DNA of 64,000 nt from Aurantimonas marina (GTDB lineage Bacteria > Pseudomonadota > Alphaproteobacteria > Rhizobiales > Rhizobiaceae), in contig NZ_JADDXW010000004.1 in the NCBI RefSeq assembly GCF_017183135.1, forward strand, positions 124,001 through 188,000, in the 5' to 3' direction. The notes below the pieces were generated by a model. That model searched no databases. It was not told where the DNA came from and saw only the letters and a program-made list of their open reading frames with translations. The position numbers were made by a program, and so were the translations under genes. Each line of letters opens with the position of its first letter. The first letter of the stretch is position 1. Shown piece after piece: positions 37,774-47,718 of the stretch.

Positions 37774-38172
37774 ATGTCACTGTCTGATCCGCTCGGCGAT
37801 ATGCTGACCCGCATCCGTAACGCGATCATGCGCAACAAGACGACGGTTTCCACGCCGGCGTCGAAACTGCGCGGTCGAGTCCTCGATGTCCTGAAGGACG
37901 AGGGCTACATTCGCGGCTACACCCAGACCGAATTCGAGAACGGCAAGTCCGACTTCGAAATCGAGTTGAAATATTACGACAATGGCCCGGTCATTCGCGA
38001 GATCGCTCGCGTATCCAAGCCCGGTCGTCGGGTCTACGTTTCGGCGAAGACCATCCCGCAGGTCGCCAATGGTCTCGGCATCTCAGTCCTTTCGACTCCG
38101 AAGGGCGTTATGGCCGATCACAGCGCCCGCGAACAAAATGTCGGCGGCGAGGTGCTCTGCCGCGTCTTCTGA
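37774..38172 (+). CDS. rpsH: 30S ribosomal protein S8
   Basis: A 132-residue central-domain protein. The C-terminal [21 protein letters not shown] block binds 16S rRNA. In E. coli S8 represses the spc operon at rplE; no matching site was identified here. Confidence 0.98.
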   Translation: MSLSDPLGDMLTRIRNAIMRNKTTVSTPASKLRGRVLDVLKDEGYIRGYTQTEFENGKSDFEIELKYYDNGPVIREIARVSKPGRRVYVSAKTIPQVANGLGISVLSTPKGVMADHSAREQNVGGEVLCRVF

Positions 38173-38213
38173 CGCGGCAGCCTCAACCCGCAACGAACGG
38201 ACAGGGTATCGAA

Positions 38214-38747
38214 ATGTCTCGTATTGGTAAGAAGCCGGTCGCCGTGCCCGAGGGCGTCACCGCCTCCGTTGATGGGCAGATGGTCAAGGCTAAGGGACCG
38301 AAGGGCGAATTGTCCTTCGTCGTCAATGAAGAAGTGCTGGTCAAGATGGAGGACGGCGCTGTGGCCGTCGATCCGCGCGACAATTCCAAGGATGCGCGCT
38401 CCAAGTGGGGCATGTCGCGGACAATGATCGCGAACATCCTCAACGGCGTGAAGACGGGCTTTGAAAAGAAGCTCGAAATCAACGGCGTCGGCTATCGCGC
38501 GTCGCTGCAAGGCAAGAATCTCCAGTTGGCTCTGGGCTTTTCGCACGACGTGCTCTATCCGGTGCCTGAAGGCATTCAGATTGTCGTACCCAAGCCGACG
38601 GAAATCGTCATTTCGGGTATCGATCGGCAGCAGGTCGGCCAGGTCGCGGCTGAAATCCGTGGCTATCGCGGCCCAGAGCCCTACAAGGGCAAGGGCGTGA
38701 AATACGCGAACGAGACGATCGTTCGCAAAGAAGGCAAGAAGAAGTAG
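38214..38747 (+). CDS. rplF: 50S ribosomal protein L6
   Basis: A 177-residue protein with two repeated domains near the GTPase centre. [15 protein letters not shown] at the start and [16 protein letters not shown] near the end are typical. Confidence 0.98.
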   Translation: MSRIGKKPVAVPEGVTASVDGQMVKAKGPKGELSFVVNEEVLVKMEDGAVAVDPRDNSKDARSKWGMSRTMIANILNGVKTGFEKKLEINGVGYRASLQGKNLQLALGFSHDVLYPVPEGIQIVVPKPTEIVISGIDRQQVGQVAAEIRGYRGPEPYKGKGVKYANETIVRKEGKKK

Positions 38748-38755
38748 GGCTCGTT

Positions 38756-39118
38756 ATGGCTACCTTGAAGGCAAACCTGCGACGCCGGGCTTCGCGCATC
38801 CGCCGCTCGCTGAAGAAGGTGGCGAACGGTCGTCCGCGGCTGTCCGTCCACCGCTCTTCGAAGAATATCTACGCGCAGATCATCGACGACGCGGCGGGCC
38901 GTACGCTCGCTTCGGCCTCGACGCTCGAGCCGTCGCTGCGTTCGGAACTGAAGACCGGTGCCGATACCGCCGCGGCTGCGGCGGTCGGCAAGCTCGTCGC
39001 CGATCGTGCAAAGGAAGCGGGCGTGACCGACGTCGTGTTCGATCGCGGCTCGTTCATCTACCACGGTCGCGTGAAGGCGCTGGCCGATTCGGCGCGCGAG
39101 GGCGGCCTCAACTTCTGA
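38756..39118 (+). CDS. rplR: 50S ribosomal protein L18
   Basis: A 120-residue 5S rRNA-binding protein. [20 protein letters not shown] and the [16 protein letters not shown] end are diagnostic. A terminator-like hairpin follows before rpsE. Confidence 0.98.
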   Translation: MATLKANLRRRASRIRRSLKKVANGRPRLSVHRSSKNIYAQIIDDAAGRTLASASTLEPSLRSELKTGADTAAAAAVGKLVADRAKEAGVTDVVFDRGSFIYHGRVKALADSAREGGLNF

Positions 39119-39171
39119 AGCCTGCTCGGTCCGCCCGGACGTTTTCGTTGGGGTGGATCGTATGACCGTTC

Positions 39172-39198
39172 GACGGCCGCTCGATGCGGCCGTCTTTT
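39172..39198 (+). terminator. Terminator-like hairpin inside the spc cluster (rplR/rpsE)
   Basis: GACGGCCGC at 39172-39180 pairs perfectly with GCGGCCGTC at 39186-39194 (9 bp, 5-base loop), followed by TTTT at 39195-39198. It has the shape of an intrinsic terminator but lies between co-directional genes expected to be co-transcribed, so attenuation is the likelier role. Confidence 0.55.
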
Positions 39199-39234
39199 CA
39201 AAAGACGCCTCCGGAAAAGAATAAGGAACAGGAT

Positions 39235-39789
39235 ATGGCGCCTCGTAACGACAGACGTGACGACCGCGATGACGGTTTCGTCGACAAGCTCGTCCACATC
39301 AACCGCGTCGCCAAGGTGGTGAAGGGCGGCCGCAGATTCGGTTTTGCCGCGCTCGTGGTCGTCGGCGATCTGAAGGGCCGGGTCGGCTTTGGTCACGGCA
39401 AGGCGCGTGAAGTGCCGGAAGCGATCCGCAAGGCGACGGAAGCCGCCAAGCGCGATCTGATCTTCGTACCGCTGCGCGACGCTCGTACGCTGCATCATGA
39501 CGTGACCGGCCGCCACGGTGCCGGCAAGGTCATTCTGCGCGCCGCCGAGGCCGGTACCGGTATCATCGCCGGTGGTCCGATGCGCGCCGTGTTCGAAGCG
39601 GTCGGCATGCATGACGTGGTCGCCAAGTCGCTGGGATCGTCGAACCCCTACAACATGGTTCGCGCCACCTTCGACGGGCTGAAGAACGCCACCCATCCCA
39701 AGGATGTCGCGTCGCGTCGGGGTATCAAATATTCGACCCTTCAGGCCCGCCGCCGGGAAGTCATCGGCGCTCAGGCCGCCGAAGATTGA
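39235..39789 (+). CDS. rpsE: 30S ribosomal protein S5
   Basis: A 184-residue protein with the double-stranded-RNA-binding-like fold, involved in decoding accuracy. The ATG at 39235 ([20 protein letters not shown]) with ACAGGAT upstream is preferred to the ATG at 39184. [19 protein letters not shown] is the signature. Confidence 0.97.
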   Translation: MAPRNDRRDDRDDGFVDKLVHINRVAKVVKGGRRFGFAALVVVGDLKGRVGFGHGKAREVPEAIRKATEAAKRDLIFVPLRDARTLHHDVTGRHGAGKVILRAAEAGTGIIAGGPMRAVFEAVGMHDVVAKSLGSSNPYNMVRATFDGLKNATHPKDVASRRGIKYSTLQARRREVIGAQAAED

Positions 39790-39845
39790 TTGGAAGCGGG
39801 AGCCTCTGTGGAGGTTCTCGCGCTTTTGACTGAAGGAGCCAATCG

Positions 39846-40049
39846 ATGGCCGAAAGCAAACTCGCAGCCAACACGGTCACCGTCGAGCAGACCGGCAGTC
39901 CGGTCCGCCGCCCTGGTGCGCAGCGCCAGACACTGGTCGGTCTGGGCTTGAACAAGATGCACCGCCGCCGCACGCTGGAGGATACTCCGGCGGTGCGCGG
40001 CATGATCGCCAAGGTCGCTCACCTCGTGCGCGTGGTCGAAGAGGCCTGA
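39846..40049 (+). CDS. rpmD: 50S ribosomal protein L30
   Basis: A 67-residue protein. The [20 protein letters not shown] core and [12 protein letters not shown] are typical of the alphaproteobacterial form. Confidence 0.96.
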   Translation: MAESKLAANTVTVEQTGSPVRRPGAQRQTLVGLGLNKMHRRRTLEDTPAVRGMIAKVAHLVRVVEEA

Positions 40050-40164
40050 TGAGCGCTGCGGAGCAAAGAGCTTCGCGCGATCGAGGAGCCAAACCCCTTT
40101 TGCCAGAACCTCGACCGTACGCATCGCATCGCGTTGCCGGGGTCGATGTTCCAGGAGAAACAAC

Positions 40165-40632
40165 ATGAAACTCAACGAGATTTCCGACAAGGAAGGCGCC
40201 ACCCACTCGCGCCAGCGCGTCGGTCGTGGAATCGGCTCGGGACGCGGCAAGACCGGTGGTCGCGGCGTCAAGGGTCAGAAGTCCCGGTCGGGCGTTGCCA
40301 TCAACGGGTTCGAGGGCGGTCAGATGCCGCTCTTCCGGCGTCTGCCGAAGCGTGGTTTCACGAATATTTTCGCCAAGAGCTTCACCGTGGTCTCGGTCGG
40401 CCGCATCCAGCAGGCGATCGACGCCGGCAAGCTGGACGGCAAAGATACGATTGACGTCGCGGCTTTGAAGGCGGCAGGCATTGTTCGTCGGGCCAAGGAC
40501 GGTGTCCGTCTGCTGGGCGACGGCGAACTGTCGGCGAAGGTCTCGATCACGGTTGCCGGCGCGTCCAAGTCGGCGGTTGAAAAGGTCGAGAAAGCGGGCG
40601 GTTCGGTGACGACGGCGGGTGCGGGGGCTTAA
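40165..40632 (+). CDS. rplO: 50S ribosomal protein L15
   Basis: A 155-residue late-assembly protein. The Gly/Arg-rich N-terminal extension [20 protein letters not shown] and the [17 protein letters not shown] element are characteristic. Confidence 0.98.
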   Translation: MKLNEISDKEGATHSRQRVGRGIGSGRGKTGGRGVKGQKSRSGVAINGFEGGQMPLFRRLPKRGFTNIFAKSFTVVSVGRIQQAIDAGKLDGKDTIDVAALKAAGIVRRAKDGVRLLGDGELSAKVSITVAGASKSAVEKVEKAGGSVTTAGAGA

Positions 40633-40683
40633 TCGCCCGGCTTGCACACGCCCTCTTCGCCGTTTATCTCTCGTGCTTCCTCG

Positions 40684-40704
40684 GGGGAGAGATTTATTCT
40701 CCCC
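40684..40704 (+). other. Hairpin in the rplO-secY gap
   Basis: GGGGAGA at 40684-40690 pairs with TCTCCCC at 40698-40704 across an AT-rich 7-base loop. It lies in the 143-base gap between the ribosomal genes and secY and may set secY dosage or mark an RNA-processing site. Confidence 0.4.
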
Positions 40705-40775
40705 GCTCGAGTGAGACGGGCCGCGCGCAACCGTCTTTCTGCTGACCCGCGGGACAACCCGGAGACAAGTTCGAC

Positions 40776-42119
40776 ATGGCATCGGCTGCGGAACAACTCG
40801 CCGCTAACTTGAACTTCTCGGCCTTCGCCAAGGCCGAGGATCTCAAGAAGCGCATCTGGTTTACCCTTGGCGCACTTCTCGTCTATCGCCTCGGAACCTA
40901 TATTCCGATGCCGGGCATCAATCCGGCCGCGTTGGCTCAGGCCTTTCAGCAGCAATCCACCGGCATTTTGGGCATGTTCAACATGTTCTCCGGCGGAGCT
41001 GTCGGGCGCATGGCAATCTTTGCCCTCGGCATCATGCCGTATATCTCCGCCTCTATTATCATTCAGTTGATGACGTCGGTCATCCCGTCGTTGGAGCAGT
41101 TGAAGAAGGAAGGCGAACAGGGTCGCAAGGTCATCAACCAGTACACGCGCTATGGCACCGTGCTGCTGGCGACAGTGCAGGCCTATGGTATCGCCGTCGG
41201 ATTGCAGAGCCAACAGGGCATTGTGGTCGACCCTGGCGCGTTCTTCCAGATTTCAGCGGTCATTACGCTGGTCGGCGGCACCATGTTCCTGATGTGGCTG
41301 GGCGAACAGATCACGGCCCGCGGTATCGGCAACGGTATTTCGCTGATCATCTTTGCCGGGATCGTTGCCAATCTTCCGTCCGCGGTGGCCAACCTCCTGG
41401 AACTCGGGCGGACCGGCGCGCTGTCGACGGCGATCATTCTCCTCGTGATATTTGTCGCGATGGTGTCGATCGCAGTGATCGTGTTTTTCGAGCGGGCGCA
41501 GCGCCGGTTGCTGATCCAGTATCCGAAGCGCCAGGTTGGCAACCGCATGTTCCAGGGTGATACCTCGCATTTGCCCCTCAAGCTGAACACCGCAGGCGTT
41601 ATTCCGCCGATCTTCGCGTCGTCGCTGCTTCTGCTGCCGGTGACGATGGCGAATTTTTCCGACACGTCGGCGCTGCCGGGATGGGCCACGGCCGTCATCG
41701 CTTCCCTCGGCAACGGCCAGCCGCTTCACATGTTTCTGTATGGCAGTCTGATTGCGTTCTTCGCATTCTTCTATACGGCGGTCGTCTTCAATCCGAAGGA
41801 TACGGCTGACAATCTGAAAAAACACGGCGGTTTCGTCCCAGGCATTCGGCCGGGTGAGCGGACAGCGGAATATATCGATTACGTGCTGACGCGCATCACG
41901 GTCGTGGGAGCGATCTATCTCGTTCTTATCTGTCTCCTGCCTGAGTTCCTGATTTCGACCGTGGGTGTCCCATTCTATCTCGGTGGTACGTCGCTTCTGA
42001 TCGTTGTCAGCGTCACGATGGATACGGTCGCGCAGGTCCAGGGGCATCTTCTGGCGCACCAGTACGAGGGCCTCGTCAAGAAGTCGAAGCTCAGAGGGGG
42101 GAGACGGGGAGCCAGATGA
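40776..42119 (+). CDS. secY: Preprotein translocase subunit SecY
   Basis: The 447-residue channel of the Sec translocon with ten predicted membrane spans. The plug-region element PGINPAAL, the span with [18 protein letters not shown] and the cytoplasmic loops with [18 protein letters not shown] and [11 protein letters not shown] are standard. Its stop overlaps the adk start by four bases (ATGA). Confidence 0.98.
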   Translation: MASAAEQLAANLNFSAFAKAEDLKKRIWFTLGALLVYRLGTYIPMPGINPAALAQAFQQQSTGILGMFNMFSGGAVGRMAIFALGIMPYISASIIIQLMTSVIPSLEQLKKEGEQGRKVINQYTRYGTVLLATVQAYGIAVGLQSQQGIVVDPGAFFQISAVITLVGGTMFLMWLGEQITARGIGNGISLIIFAGIVANLPSAVANLLELGRTGALSTAIILLVIFVAMVSIAVIVFFERAQRRLLIQYPKRQVGNRMFQGDTSHLPLKLNTAGVIPPIFASSLLLLPVTMANFSDTSALPGWATAVIASLGNGQPLHMFLYGSLIAFFAFFYTAVVFNPKDTADNLKKHGGFVPGIRPGERTAEYIDYVLTRITVVGAIYLVLICLLPEFLISTVGVPFYLGGTSLLIVVSVTMDTVAQVQGHLLAHQYEGLVKKSKLRGGRRGAR

Positions 42120-42805
42120 GAGTCATTCTGCTCGGACCACCGGGAGCCGGGAAGGGCACCCAGGCACAGAGGTTGATCGAGCGGTATGGGATTCCGCAGC
42201 TTTCGACCGGGGACATGTTGCGGACGGCCGTCGCCGCCCAGAGCGATATCGGTCGCAAGGCAAAGGCGGTCATGGATGCCGGAAATCTGGTGTCGGACGA
42301 TATCGTCAATGCGATCGTCTCCGAACGGATCGATCAGGCCGACTGCGCCAACGGGTTCATTCTCGATGGATATCCGCGCACGCTGAACCAGGCGGATGCG
42401 GTCGAGGCGATGCTCGAGGAAAAGGACCTCGGGCTCGACCACGTCATCGAAATCAAGGTCGATGACGACATTCTCGTGAGGCGGGTTGCGGGGCGGTTTT
42501 CCTGCGCCAGCTGCGGCACGGTCTATCATGACGAAGACAAGCAGCCGAAGGTCGCGGGGGTCTGCGATGTTTGCGGGTCGACCGAGTTCAAGCGCCGCCC
42601 TGACGACAATGCGGAGACCATGCGGACCCGCCTGCGTGCGTATTACAAGGATACCTCGCCGCTCGTCGGCTACTATCACTGCAAGGGCACGCTGCGCGGG
42701 GTCGACGGCATGCAGCCGATCGATGTCGTGACCGACAGTATCGAAACCATTCTCAGCGCCGAACCCGCGTCAGGCGGATATCGCGCTGGACAAGCGGGCG
42801 GTTGA
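42116..42805 (+). CDS. adk: Adenylate kinase, zinc-type long LID
   Basis: Interconverts AMP, ADP and ATP. A 229-residue long-form enzyme: P-loop GPPGAGKGT at 7-15, AMP-site segment STGDMLR at 30-36 and GYPRT at 85-89. The LID domain carries four cysteines, Cys130, Cys133, Cys150 and Cys153, in C-x2-C and C-x2-C pairs that would bind a structural zinc ion. Many alphaproteobacteria have a short LID-less form instead. It is coupled to secY by an ATGA overlap, the usual placement. Confidence 0.97.
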   Translation: MRVILLGPPGAGKGTQAQRLIERYGIPQLSTGDMLRTAVAAQSDIGRKAKAVMDAGNLVSDDIVNAIVSERIDQADCANGFILDGYPRTLNQADAVEAMLEEKDLGLDHVIEIKVDDDILVRRVAGRFSCASCGTVYHDEDKQPKVAGVCDVCGSTEFKRRPDDNAETMRTRLRAYYKDTSPLVGYYHCKGTLRGVDGMQPIDVVTDSIETILSAEPASGGYRAGQAGG

Positions 42806-42964
42806 CTTGTCAAGCCCCGTTGCTCTATAGCCTGCGCCTATTCGCGAATCCTTTGCGATCGGCGCAGGTCTTCGTTCGAGGGCCTGTTTCGGTCGTTTTC
42901 GGCCGTAGGGCTCTCATCTTGCATGAGACGGGCTCGCTGCCCATCTAAATCTAGGAGTATCGAC

Positions 42965-43333
42965 GTGGCCCGTATCGCTGGCGTCAACATCCCGAGCAAT
43001 AAGCGCGTCGTCATCGCGCTGCAGTACATCCATGGCATCGGTTCGACCTTTGCCAAGGAGATCGTGCAGAAGGTCAATCTCGGCGATGAGCGCCGAGTGA
43101 ATGATCTGACGGACGGTGAAGTTCTGCAGATTCGCGAGATCATCGACCGCGACTATCAGGTCGAGGGCGATCTTCGTCGCGAGACGGCGATGAACATCAA
43201 GCGCCTGATGGATCTGGGCTGCTATCGTGGCCTGCGCCATCGTCGCAGCCTGCCGGTTCGCGGTCAGCGGACCCACACCAACGCCCGCACCCGCAAGGGT
43301 CCGGCGAAGGCGATCGCAGGCAAGAAGAAGTGA
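42965..43333 (+). CDS. rpsM: 30S ribosomal protein S13
   Basis: A 122-residue head protein contacting the P-site tRNA. The start is GTG at 42965 with TAGGAGT upstream, giving [15 protein letters not shown]; the ATG at 42923 is not conserved. The C-terminal [12 protein letters not shown] is diagnostic. Confidence 0.97.
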   Translation: MARIAGVNIPSNKRVVIALQYIHGIGSTFAKEIVQKVNLGDERRVNDLTDGEVLQIREIIDRDYQVEGDLRRETAMNIKRLMDLGCYRGLRHRRSLPVRGQRTHTNARTRKGPAKAIAGKKK

Positions 43334-43340
43334 TTTACGC

Positions 43341-43361
43341 AGCGCGCCCTTCGGGCGCGCT
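43341..43361 (+). terminator. Hairpin between rpsM and rpsK
   Basis: AGCGCGCCC at 43341-43349 pairs perfectly with GGGCGCGCT at 43353-43361 with a TTC loop, eight bases after the rpsM stop. Strong stem but the next bases (GTTGGTG) are not a T run, so a partial terminator or stabilising element. Confidence 0.4.
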
Positions 43362-43415
43362 GTTGGTGTAGCCGCCGGCATTACGGCGGTGCGGATATCA
43401 AACAGGACTTATTAA

Positions 43416-43805
43416 ATGGCCAAGGAAGCACAACGCGTTCGTCGCCGCGAGCGCAAGAACATTACGTCGGGCGTCGCCCATGTGAGTTCGACCTTCAACA
43501 ACACGCTGATCACGATCACGGACGCGCAAGGCAATGCGATTGCCTGGTCCTCGGCGGGCGCACAGGGCTTCAAGGGCTCGCGCAAGTCGACGCCGTTCGC
43601 TGCGCAGGTTGCCGCCGAAGACGCCGCCAAGAAGGCGCAGGAGCACGGCATGCGCACGCTCGAGGTCGAGGTGTGCGGTCCGGGTTCCGGGCGTGAATCG
43701 GCATTGCGGGCGCTGCAGGCAGCCGGATTCACGATCACGTCGATCCGCGACGTGACGCCGATCCCGCATAACGGCGTGCGTCCGCGCAAGAAGCGCCGCG
43801 TTTGA
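43416..43805 (+). CDS. rpsK: 30S ribosomal protein S11
   Basis: A 129-residue platform protein next to the mRNA exit. [18 protein letters not shown] and [16 protein letters not shown] are typical. No rpsD (S4) follows, which in gammaproteobacteria would lie here; the absence is normal for alphaproteobacteria. Confidence 0.98.
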   Translation: MAKEAQRVRRRERKNITSGVAHVSSTFNNTLITITDAQGNAIAWSSAGAQGFKGSRKSTPFAAQVAAEDAAKKAQEHGMRTLEVEVCGPGSGRESALRALQAAGFTITSIRDVTPIPHNGVRPRKKRRV

Positions 43806-43879
43806 TGCTTTCCGTCGCAGCCTTTTAGGGTGCGGCGTGCGGCCGACAGGAGGGGTTTCACCCTCCGTTATCAGACCTA

Positions 43880-43902
43880 TCGCCACGATTGGATGGTGGC
43901 GA
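43880..43902 (+). other. Hairpin in the rpoA leader
   Basis: TCGCCAC at 43880-43886 pairs with GTGGCGA at 43896-43902. It lies 22 bases before the rpoA ATG. A translational role is possible but unproven. Confidence 0.3.
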
Positions 43903-43923
43903 GGAAACTGAAAGGCATCCGTC

Positions 43924-44955
43924 ATGATTGCTAGCAACTGGCAAGACCTTACCAAGCCCAACCAGGTGGTGTTCAAGAGCGGTGGCAGCCGCGTCAAGGC
44001 ATCGCTGACGGCCGAGCCACTCGAGCGTGGCTTCGGGCTTACCCTCGGCAACGCCCTGCGCCGTGTTCTCCTGTCGTCGCTCCAGGGAGCGGCGATCACC
44101 GCGGTTCAGATCGACGGCGTACTACATGAGTTCTCTTCGATCCCGGGCGTGCGCGAGGATGTCACGGACATCGTCCTCAACATCAAGGAAATCTGCATTG
44201 GCATGCAGGGCGAGGGGCCGAAGCGCATGGTCGTGCGCAAGCAGGGCCCATGCGTCGTGCGCGCCGGCGACATCCAGACCGTCGGCGATATCGAGGTTCT
44301 CAACCCCGAGCATGAGATCTGCACCCTCGATGAGGGTGCGGAAATCCGCATGGAGTTCACGGTCAATACCGGCAAGGGTTATGTCCCGGCCGACCAGAAT
44401 CGCGCGGAAGATGCTCCAATCGGTCTGATCCCGGTGGACTCGCTGTTTTCGCCGGTCAAGAAGGTGTCCTACAAGGTCGAGGCCACCCGTGAGGGGCAGG
44501 ATCTCAACAAGGACAAGTTGACCATGCAGATCGAGACGGATGGCTCGATCACTGGCGAGGATGCGGTGGCCTATGCTGCGCGCATCCTCCAGGATCAGCT
44601 GTCCGTCTTCGTGAACTTCGAAGAGCCGCAGCGCGACCAGCGCGGCGCGGCTGGTGCGGCCGACGAGCAGATGGCCGAGTTGGCGTTCAACCCGGCGCTG
44701 CTCAAGAAGGTCGATGAACTCGAGCTTTCGGTCCGCTCGGCCAATTGCCTGAAGAACGACAACATCGTCTATATCGGTGATCTGATCCAGAAGACCGAGG
44801 CGGAGATGTTGCGGACGCCGAATTTCGGCCGCAAGTCGCTGAACGAGATCAAGGAAGTGCTTGCCTCGATGGGGCTGCATCTCGGTATGGAAGTCACCGA
44901 CTGGCCGCCGGAGAACATCGACGATCTGGCCAAGCGCTACGAAGACCAGTACTAA
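43924..44955 (+). CDS. rpoA: DNA-directed RNA polymerase subunit alpha
   Basis: The 343-residue alpha subunit. The N-terminal dimerisation and assembly domain includes [19 protein letters not shown]-type residues ([19 protein letters not shown]), and the C-terminal domain with [19 protein letters not shown] binds UP elements and activators. Length and both domains are normal. Confidence 0.98.
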   Translation: MIASNWQDLTKPNQVVFKSGGSRVKASLTAEPLERGFGLTLGNALRRVLLSSLQGAAITAVQIDGVLHEFSSIPGVREDVTDIVLNIKEICIGMQGEGPKRMVVRKQGPCVVRAGDIQTVGDIEVLNPEHEICTLDEGAEIRMEFTVNTGKGYVPADQNRAEDAPIGLIPVDSLFSPVKKVSYKVEATREGQDLNKDKLTMQIETDGSITGEDAVAYAARILQDQLSVFVNFEEPQRDQRGAAGAADEQMAELAFNPALLKKVDELELSVRSANCLKNDNIVYIGDLIQKTEAEMLRTPNFGRKSLNEIKEVLASMGLHLGMEVTDWPPENIDDLAKRYEDQY

Positions 44956-45098
44956 GACGATGCGCTCCCGGCCGCTGATACGGTCGGGAGCCACTTCAAT
45001 GATTCAAAGGAACGGCGACCTGTCGCATCGACGGCAGGGACGCAAAGATCCCGACCTCCGGCGCCAAGGCGTCGGCATATTTCTCTGAGGAAAACCCC

Positions 45099-45524
45099 AT
45101 GCGTCACGCCAAACGCGGCCGGAAACTCAACCGTACCGCCAGTCACCGTAAAGCGATGTTCGCCAATATGTCGGCGTCATTGATCATGCACGAGCAGATC
45201 GTCACGACCCTGCCGAAGGCGAAGGAGCTTCGCCCGATCATTGAGAAGATGATTACGCTGGGCAAGCGCGGCGATCTTCATGCCCGTCGGCAGGCGCTGT
45301 CGAAGGTCCGGGACGGCTCTGTCGTTGCCAAGCTGTTCGATACGCTGGCAACTCGCTATGCCGATCGCAACGGCGGCTATACCCGTGTTCTCAAGGCCGG
45401 TTTCCGCCGCGGCGACAATGCTCCGCTGGCGGTTATCGAGTTTGTCGACCGCGATCCCGAGGCCCGCGGTGCAATCGATCGTGAGCGGCTCGAGGCCGAG
45501 GGCGAGCAGGAAGACGCCGCCTGA
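45099..45524 (+). CDS. rplQ: 50S ribosomal protein L17
   Basis: A 141-residue tunnel-exit protein. [19 protein letters not shown] is diagnostic. Its acidic C-terminal extension ([14 protein letters not shown]) is common in alphaproteobacteria. Last gene of the ribosomal cluster. Confidence 0.98.
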   Translation: MRHAKRGRKLNRTASHRKAMFANMSASLIMHEQIVTTLPKAKELRPIIEKMITLGKRGDLHARRQALSKVRDGSVVAKLFDTLATRYADRNGGYTRVLKAGFRRGDNAPLAVIEFVDRDPEARGAIDRERLEAEGEQEDAA

Positions 45525-45554
45525 TCATCGGATCGACGCCATGACAGAATGACG

Positions 45555-45578
45555 AAGGGGCCCCTGTGGCCCCTTTTT
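45555..45578 (+). terminator. Terminator after rplQ
   Basis: AAGGGGCC pairs with GGCCCCTT around a 5-base loop and is followed by a run of T residues, 30 bases after the rplQ stop. A classical intrinsic terminator closing the ribosomal gene run. Confidence 0.85.
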
Positions 45579-45727
45579 CGTGTGGCGTGTCGGCCGCATT
45601 TCGGCCGTTGCCAATCAAATTCTCCAAGCAGGGTGGTGTACGGTTCTGTGGAGCGTGTCCGGCATAAGACGACCTCGGAGCGCCGATTGGCGATTGTCAA
45701 ATCACGCCAGCGATTTGACCCGCTGGC

Positions 45728-47539
45728 TCACCGTTGCGCGCTCTGCTTCAAGAGAGCCGTCGTGTGCGCGGCGTCAGCGGGCCGAGCGAAGTGGAACCCC
45801 TGGCCGAGGCGGCATCCCAGTTCCGACAGCCGTTCGGCCTGGGCGACACACTCGATTCCCTCGGCGACTGTCCTCATGCCAAGCTTCTCGGAGATATCGA
45901 TCAGAGCTTCGACGATGACACGGCTGGGGGCGTCGGTCAGGAGGCGGTCAATGAAACTCTTGTCGATCTTGATGAGGTCCACCGGGAAGCTGAGAAGGTG
46001 GGTCAGCGAGGCGAATCCTGTGCCGAAGTCGTCGAGGGCGACAAGCATCCCCTTGTCTCTCAGGCGTGTCACCGCTCTCGCGACATCGTGGTTCGGTCCG
46101 TCCATGAAAACGGTTTCAGTCACCTCCAGGACCAGATGCTGCAACGAAACCTGTTCTGCATCGAAAGTGGCACAGATGATTTGATCGAGGTTCCTGTGCC
46201 GAAAATCGGACATAGCGAGGTTCACGCCGACATGCTGGAAAGGAATGCCGTCGTCGAGCCACGTGCGGATGTCGGCGGCGACCTCGGACAACATTTGTCT
46301 GGTCAATCGATCGGCGACATGGGGATCGGTAAAGGCGTCCGCGAATTCGCCGGCAGACGCAATGCGACCATCCTTGGTCTGTAGCCGCGCCAAGGCCTCG
46401 AGGCCGACGATTTGCTCGGTGTCCAGCCGCACGATGGGCTGATAGTAAGTGACGATCCGGTGCTCGGCAAGGGCAAGGGCGACCTCGCGAATGGTTTCAA
46501 TTCGTCGCATGGCCGAGGTTCGGAGCCCCGGCTCAAACGCTACGTAACCGCCTCGGTGCGAGGCCTTGGCATGCTGGAGAGCGAAATCGGCGTTCTGATG
46601 AAGATGGTCGGCGCTGTCCCCATCCGTTCCGCGGACGACGCCACCAATGGTCACCTGGAGCGAAATCGTGTTGTCGCGACATCGGAACGGAGGACGCATG
46701 GCGTCGAATATGCGCGAGACGAGCTCGCGCAATCGGGCGTGATCGGCGCTGTCGTCGGCCAGGACTGCAAACTCGTCGCCGCCAATCCGAAAGGCCGAGG
46801 CCGGCGCCGGAGCCACTTGCTCCAGTCGGGACGCAACCTCCCGCAGGACCTGGTCGCCGACGACGGGACCCATGGTGTCATTGATCGTCTTGAGGTGTTC
46901 GACTTCGATGAGGAGTAGGCCGAAGGATCGGGACGCCTGACCCAGCTTGCTTTCGATCACGGTATTGAAGCGGCGGCGGTTCTGCAGGTTCGTCAGTTGA
47001 TCGTAATGCGCCAGCTGCCGATTTCTTTGCTGCAGGTGCCAGCGGTCGATCCCGATGCTCAACAGACGAACGCAGGTTTCAGCGACTATCCGCTCCTGCT
47101 CCGATGGACCGCGCTTGTTGCGAAAATACATTGTGAAAAGAGCGACAGTCTGGCCCGTGGGCGCTTTGACAGTGCTTGACCATGATGCCGCCCAACCGCT
47201 GGGCAACACCAGCTCGGACGAAGGCCGCAGCGGGACTTTCGTCGTTTCGCCGTCATCGCGTGCCGGATTGCCGCCGCCGGCGGGCTGGGTTCGGTCTAAC
47301 CAGTCGCCCGACAGATGGGCGAGGAGATTCCGATCGGGTATTGGAAGCGAGGGACCGGCATTCGCACACAGGTGTCCTTCCTCGCCCACGGTTACGATGG
47401 AGCATGCGATCTCGGGGATGAGCGCCTGAACCCGACGGCATAGGAGAGCAAGAATTGCTTCGAACGTCTCGCCCACAGCCATAGCGTCCAGAATTTCGAC
47501 CTGTAGCCTGTGCGAGGCCTGGCTCGGATCGGTGTGCAT
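45728..47539 (-). CDS. GAF-GGDEF-EAL c-di-GMP signalling protein
   Basis: A 603-residue cytoplasmic protein with three domains. An N-terminal GAF-like sensory region covers about 20-160, GGDEF about 175-330 with an intact GGDEF box (253-257), and EAL about 350-600 with EAL (381-383), DDFGTGFASL and the EGIE/QGF elements of active phosphodiesterases. In the GGDEF domain the metal-binding aspartate of the usual DxDxFK motif is replaced: residues 211-217 read IEVEHLK, so cyclase activity is doubtful and the domain may be regulatory. The ATG at 47539 has GGGAG upstream; a TTG at 47563 is possible. No membrane span or signal peptide is seen. Role: c-di-GMP breakdown in response to an unknown signal. 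Confidence 0.88.
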   Translation of the reverse strand: MHTDPSQASHRLQVEILDAMAVGETFEAILALLCRRVQALIPEIACSIVTVGEEGHLCANAGPSLPIPDRNLLAHLSGDWLDRTQPAGGGNPARDDGETTKVPLRPSSELVLPSGWAASWSSTVKAPTGQTVALFTMYFRNKRGPSEQERIVAETCVRLLSIGIDRWHLQQRNRQLAHYDQLTNLQNRRRFNTVIESKLGQASRSFGLLLIEVEHLKTINDTMGPVVGDQVLREVASRLEQVAPAPASAFRIGGDEFAVLADDSADHARLRELVSRIFDAMRPPFRCRDNTISLQVTIGGVVRGTDGDSADHLHQNADFALQHAKASHRGGYVAFEPGLRTSAMRRIETIREVALALAEHRIVTYYQPIVRLDTEQIVGLEALARLQTKDGRIASAGEFADAFTDPHVADRLTRQMLSEVAADIRTWLDDGIPFQHVGVNLAMSDFRHRNLDQIICATFDAEQVSLQHLVLEVTETVFMDGPNHDVARAVTRLRDKGMLVALDDFGTGFASLTHLLSFPVDLIKIDKSFIDRLLTDAPSRVIVEALIDISEKLGMRTVAEGIECVAQAERLSELGCRLGQGFHFARPADAAHTTALLKQSAQR

Positions 47540-47651
47540 AAGAAAGGGACGCTCCCAAATCAATGAGGCCTGATATCATGTCGAGCGGTGTTTCGTATCC
47601 TTCTACTGCGCGGGGACAATTTTCTCGATCGCTCGGAAATCCCTATGGTAC

Positions 47652-47660
47652 TGATATAAT
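47652..47660 (+). promoter_or_regulatory. Extended -10 promoter for the SDR gene
   Basis: TGATATAAT at 47652-47660 is a perfect extended -10 (TGn-TATAAT) within an unusually AT-rich stretch (47640-47710), about 50 bases before the coding start. No good -35 is present, as expected for this promoter type. Two T6 runs at about 47678-47697 lie between promoter and gene. Confidence 0.5.
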
Positions 47661-47718
47661 TTCAAAATGAAACGGTATTTTTTCGCAAGTTTTTTCACCA
47701 TTTCATGACGGTAACCGC

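Noticed and set aside
36867-45524. Search for rpsD and rpmJ within the spc/alpha clusters
   Set aside because: Neither gene is found in frame between rplE and rplQ; in alphaproteobacteria both usually lie elsewhere, so the absence is not an anomaly.
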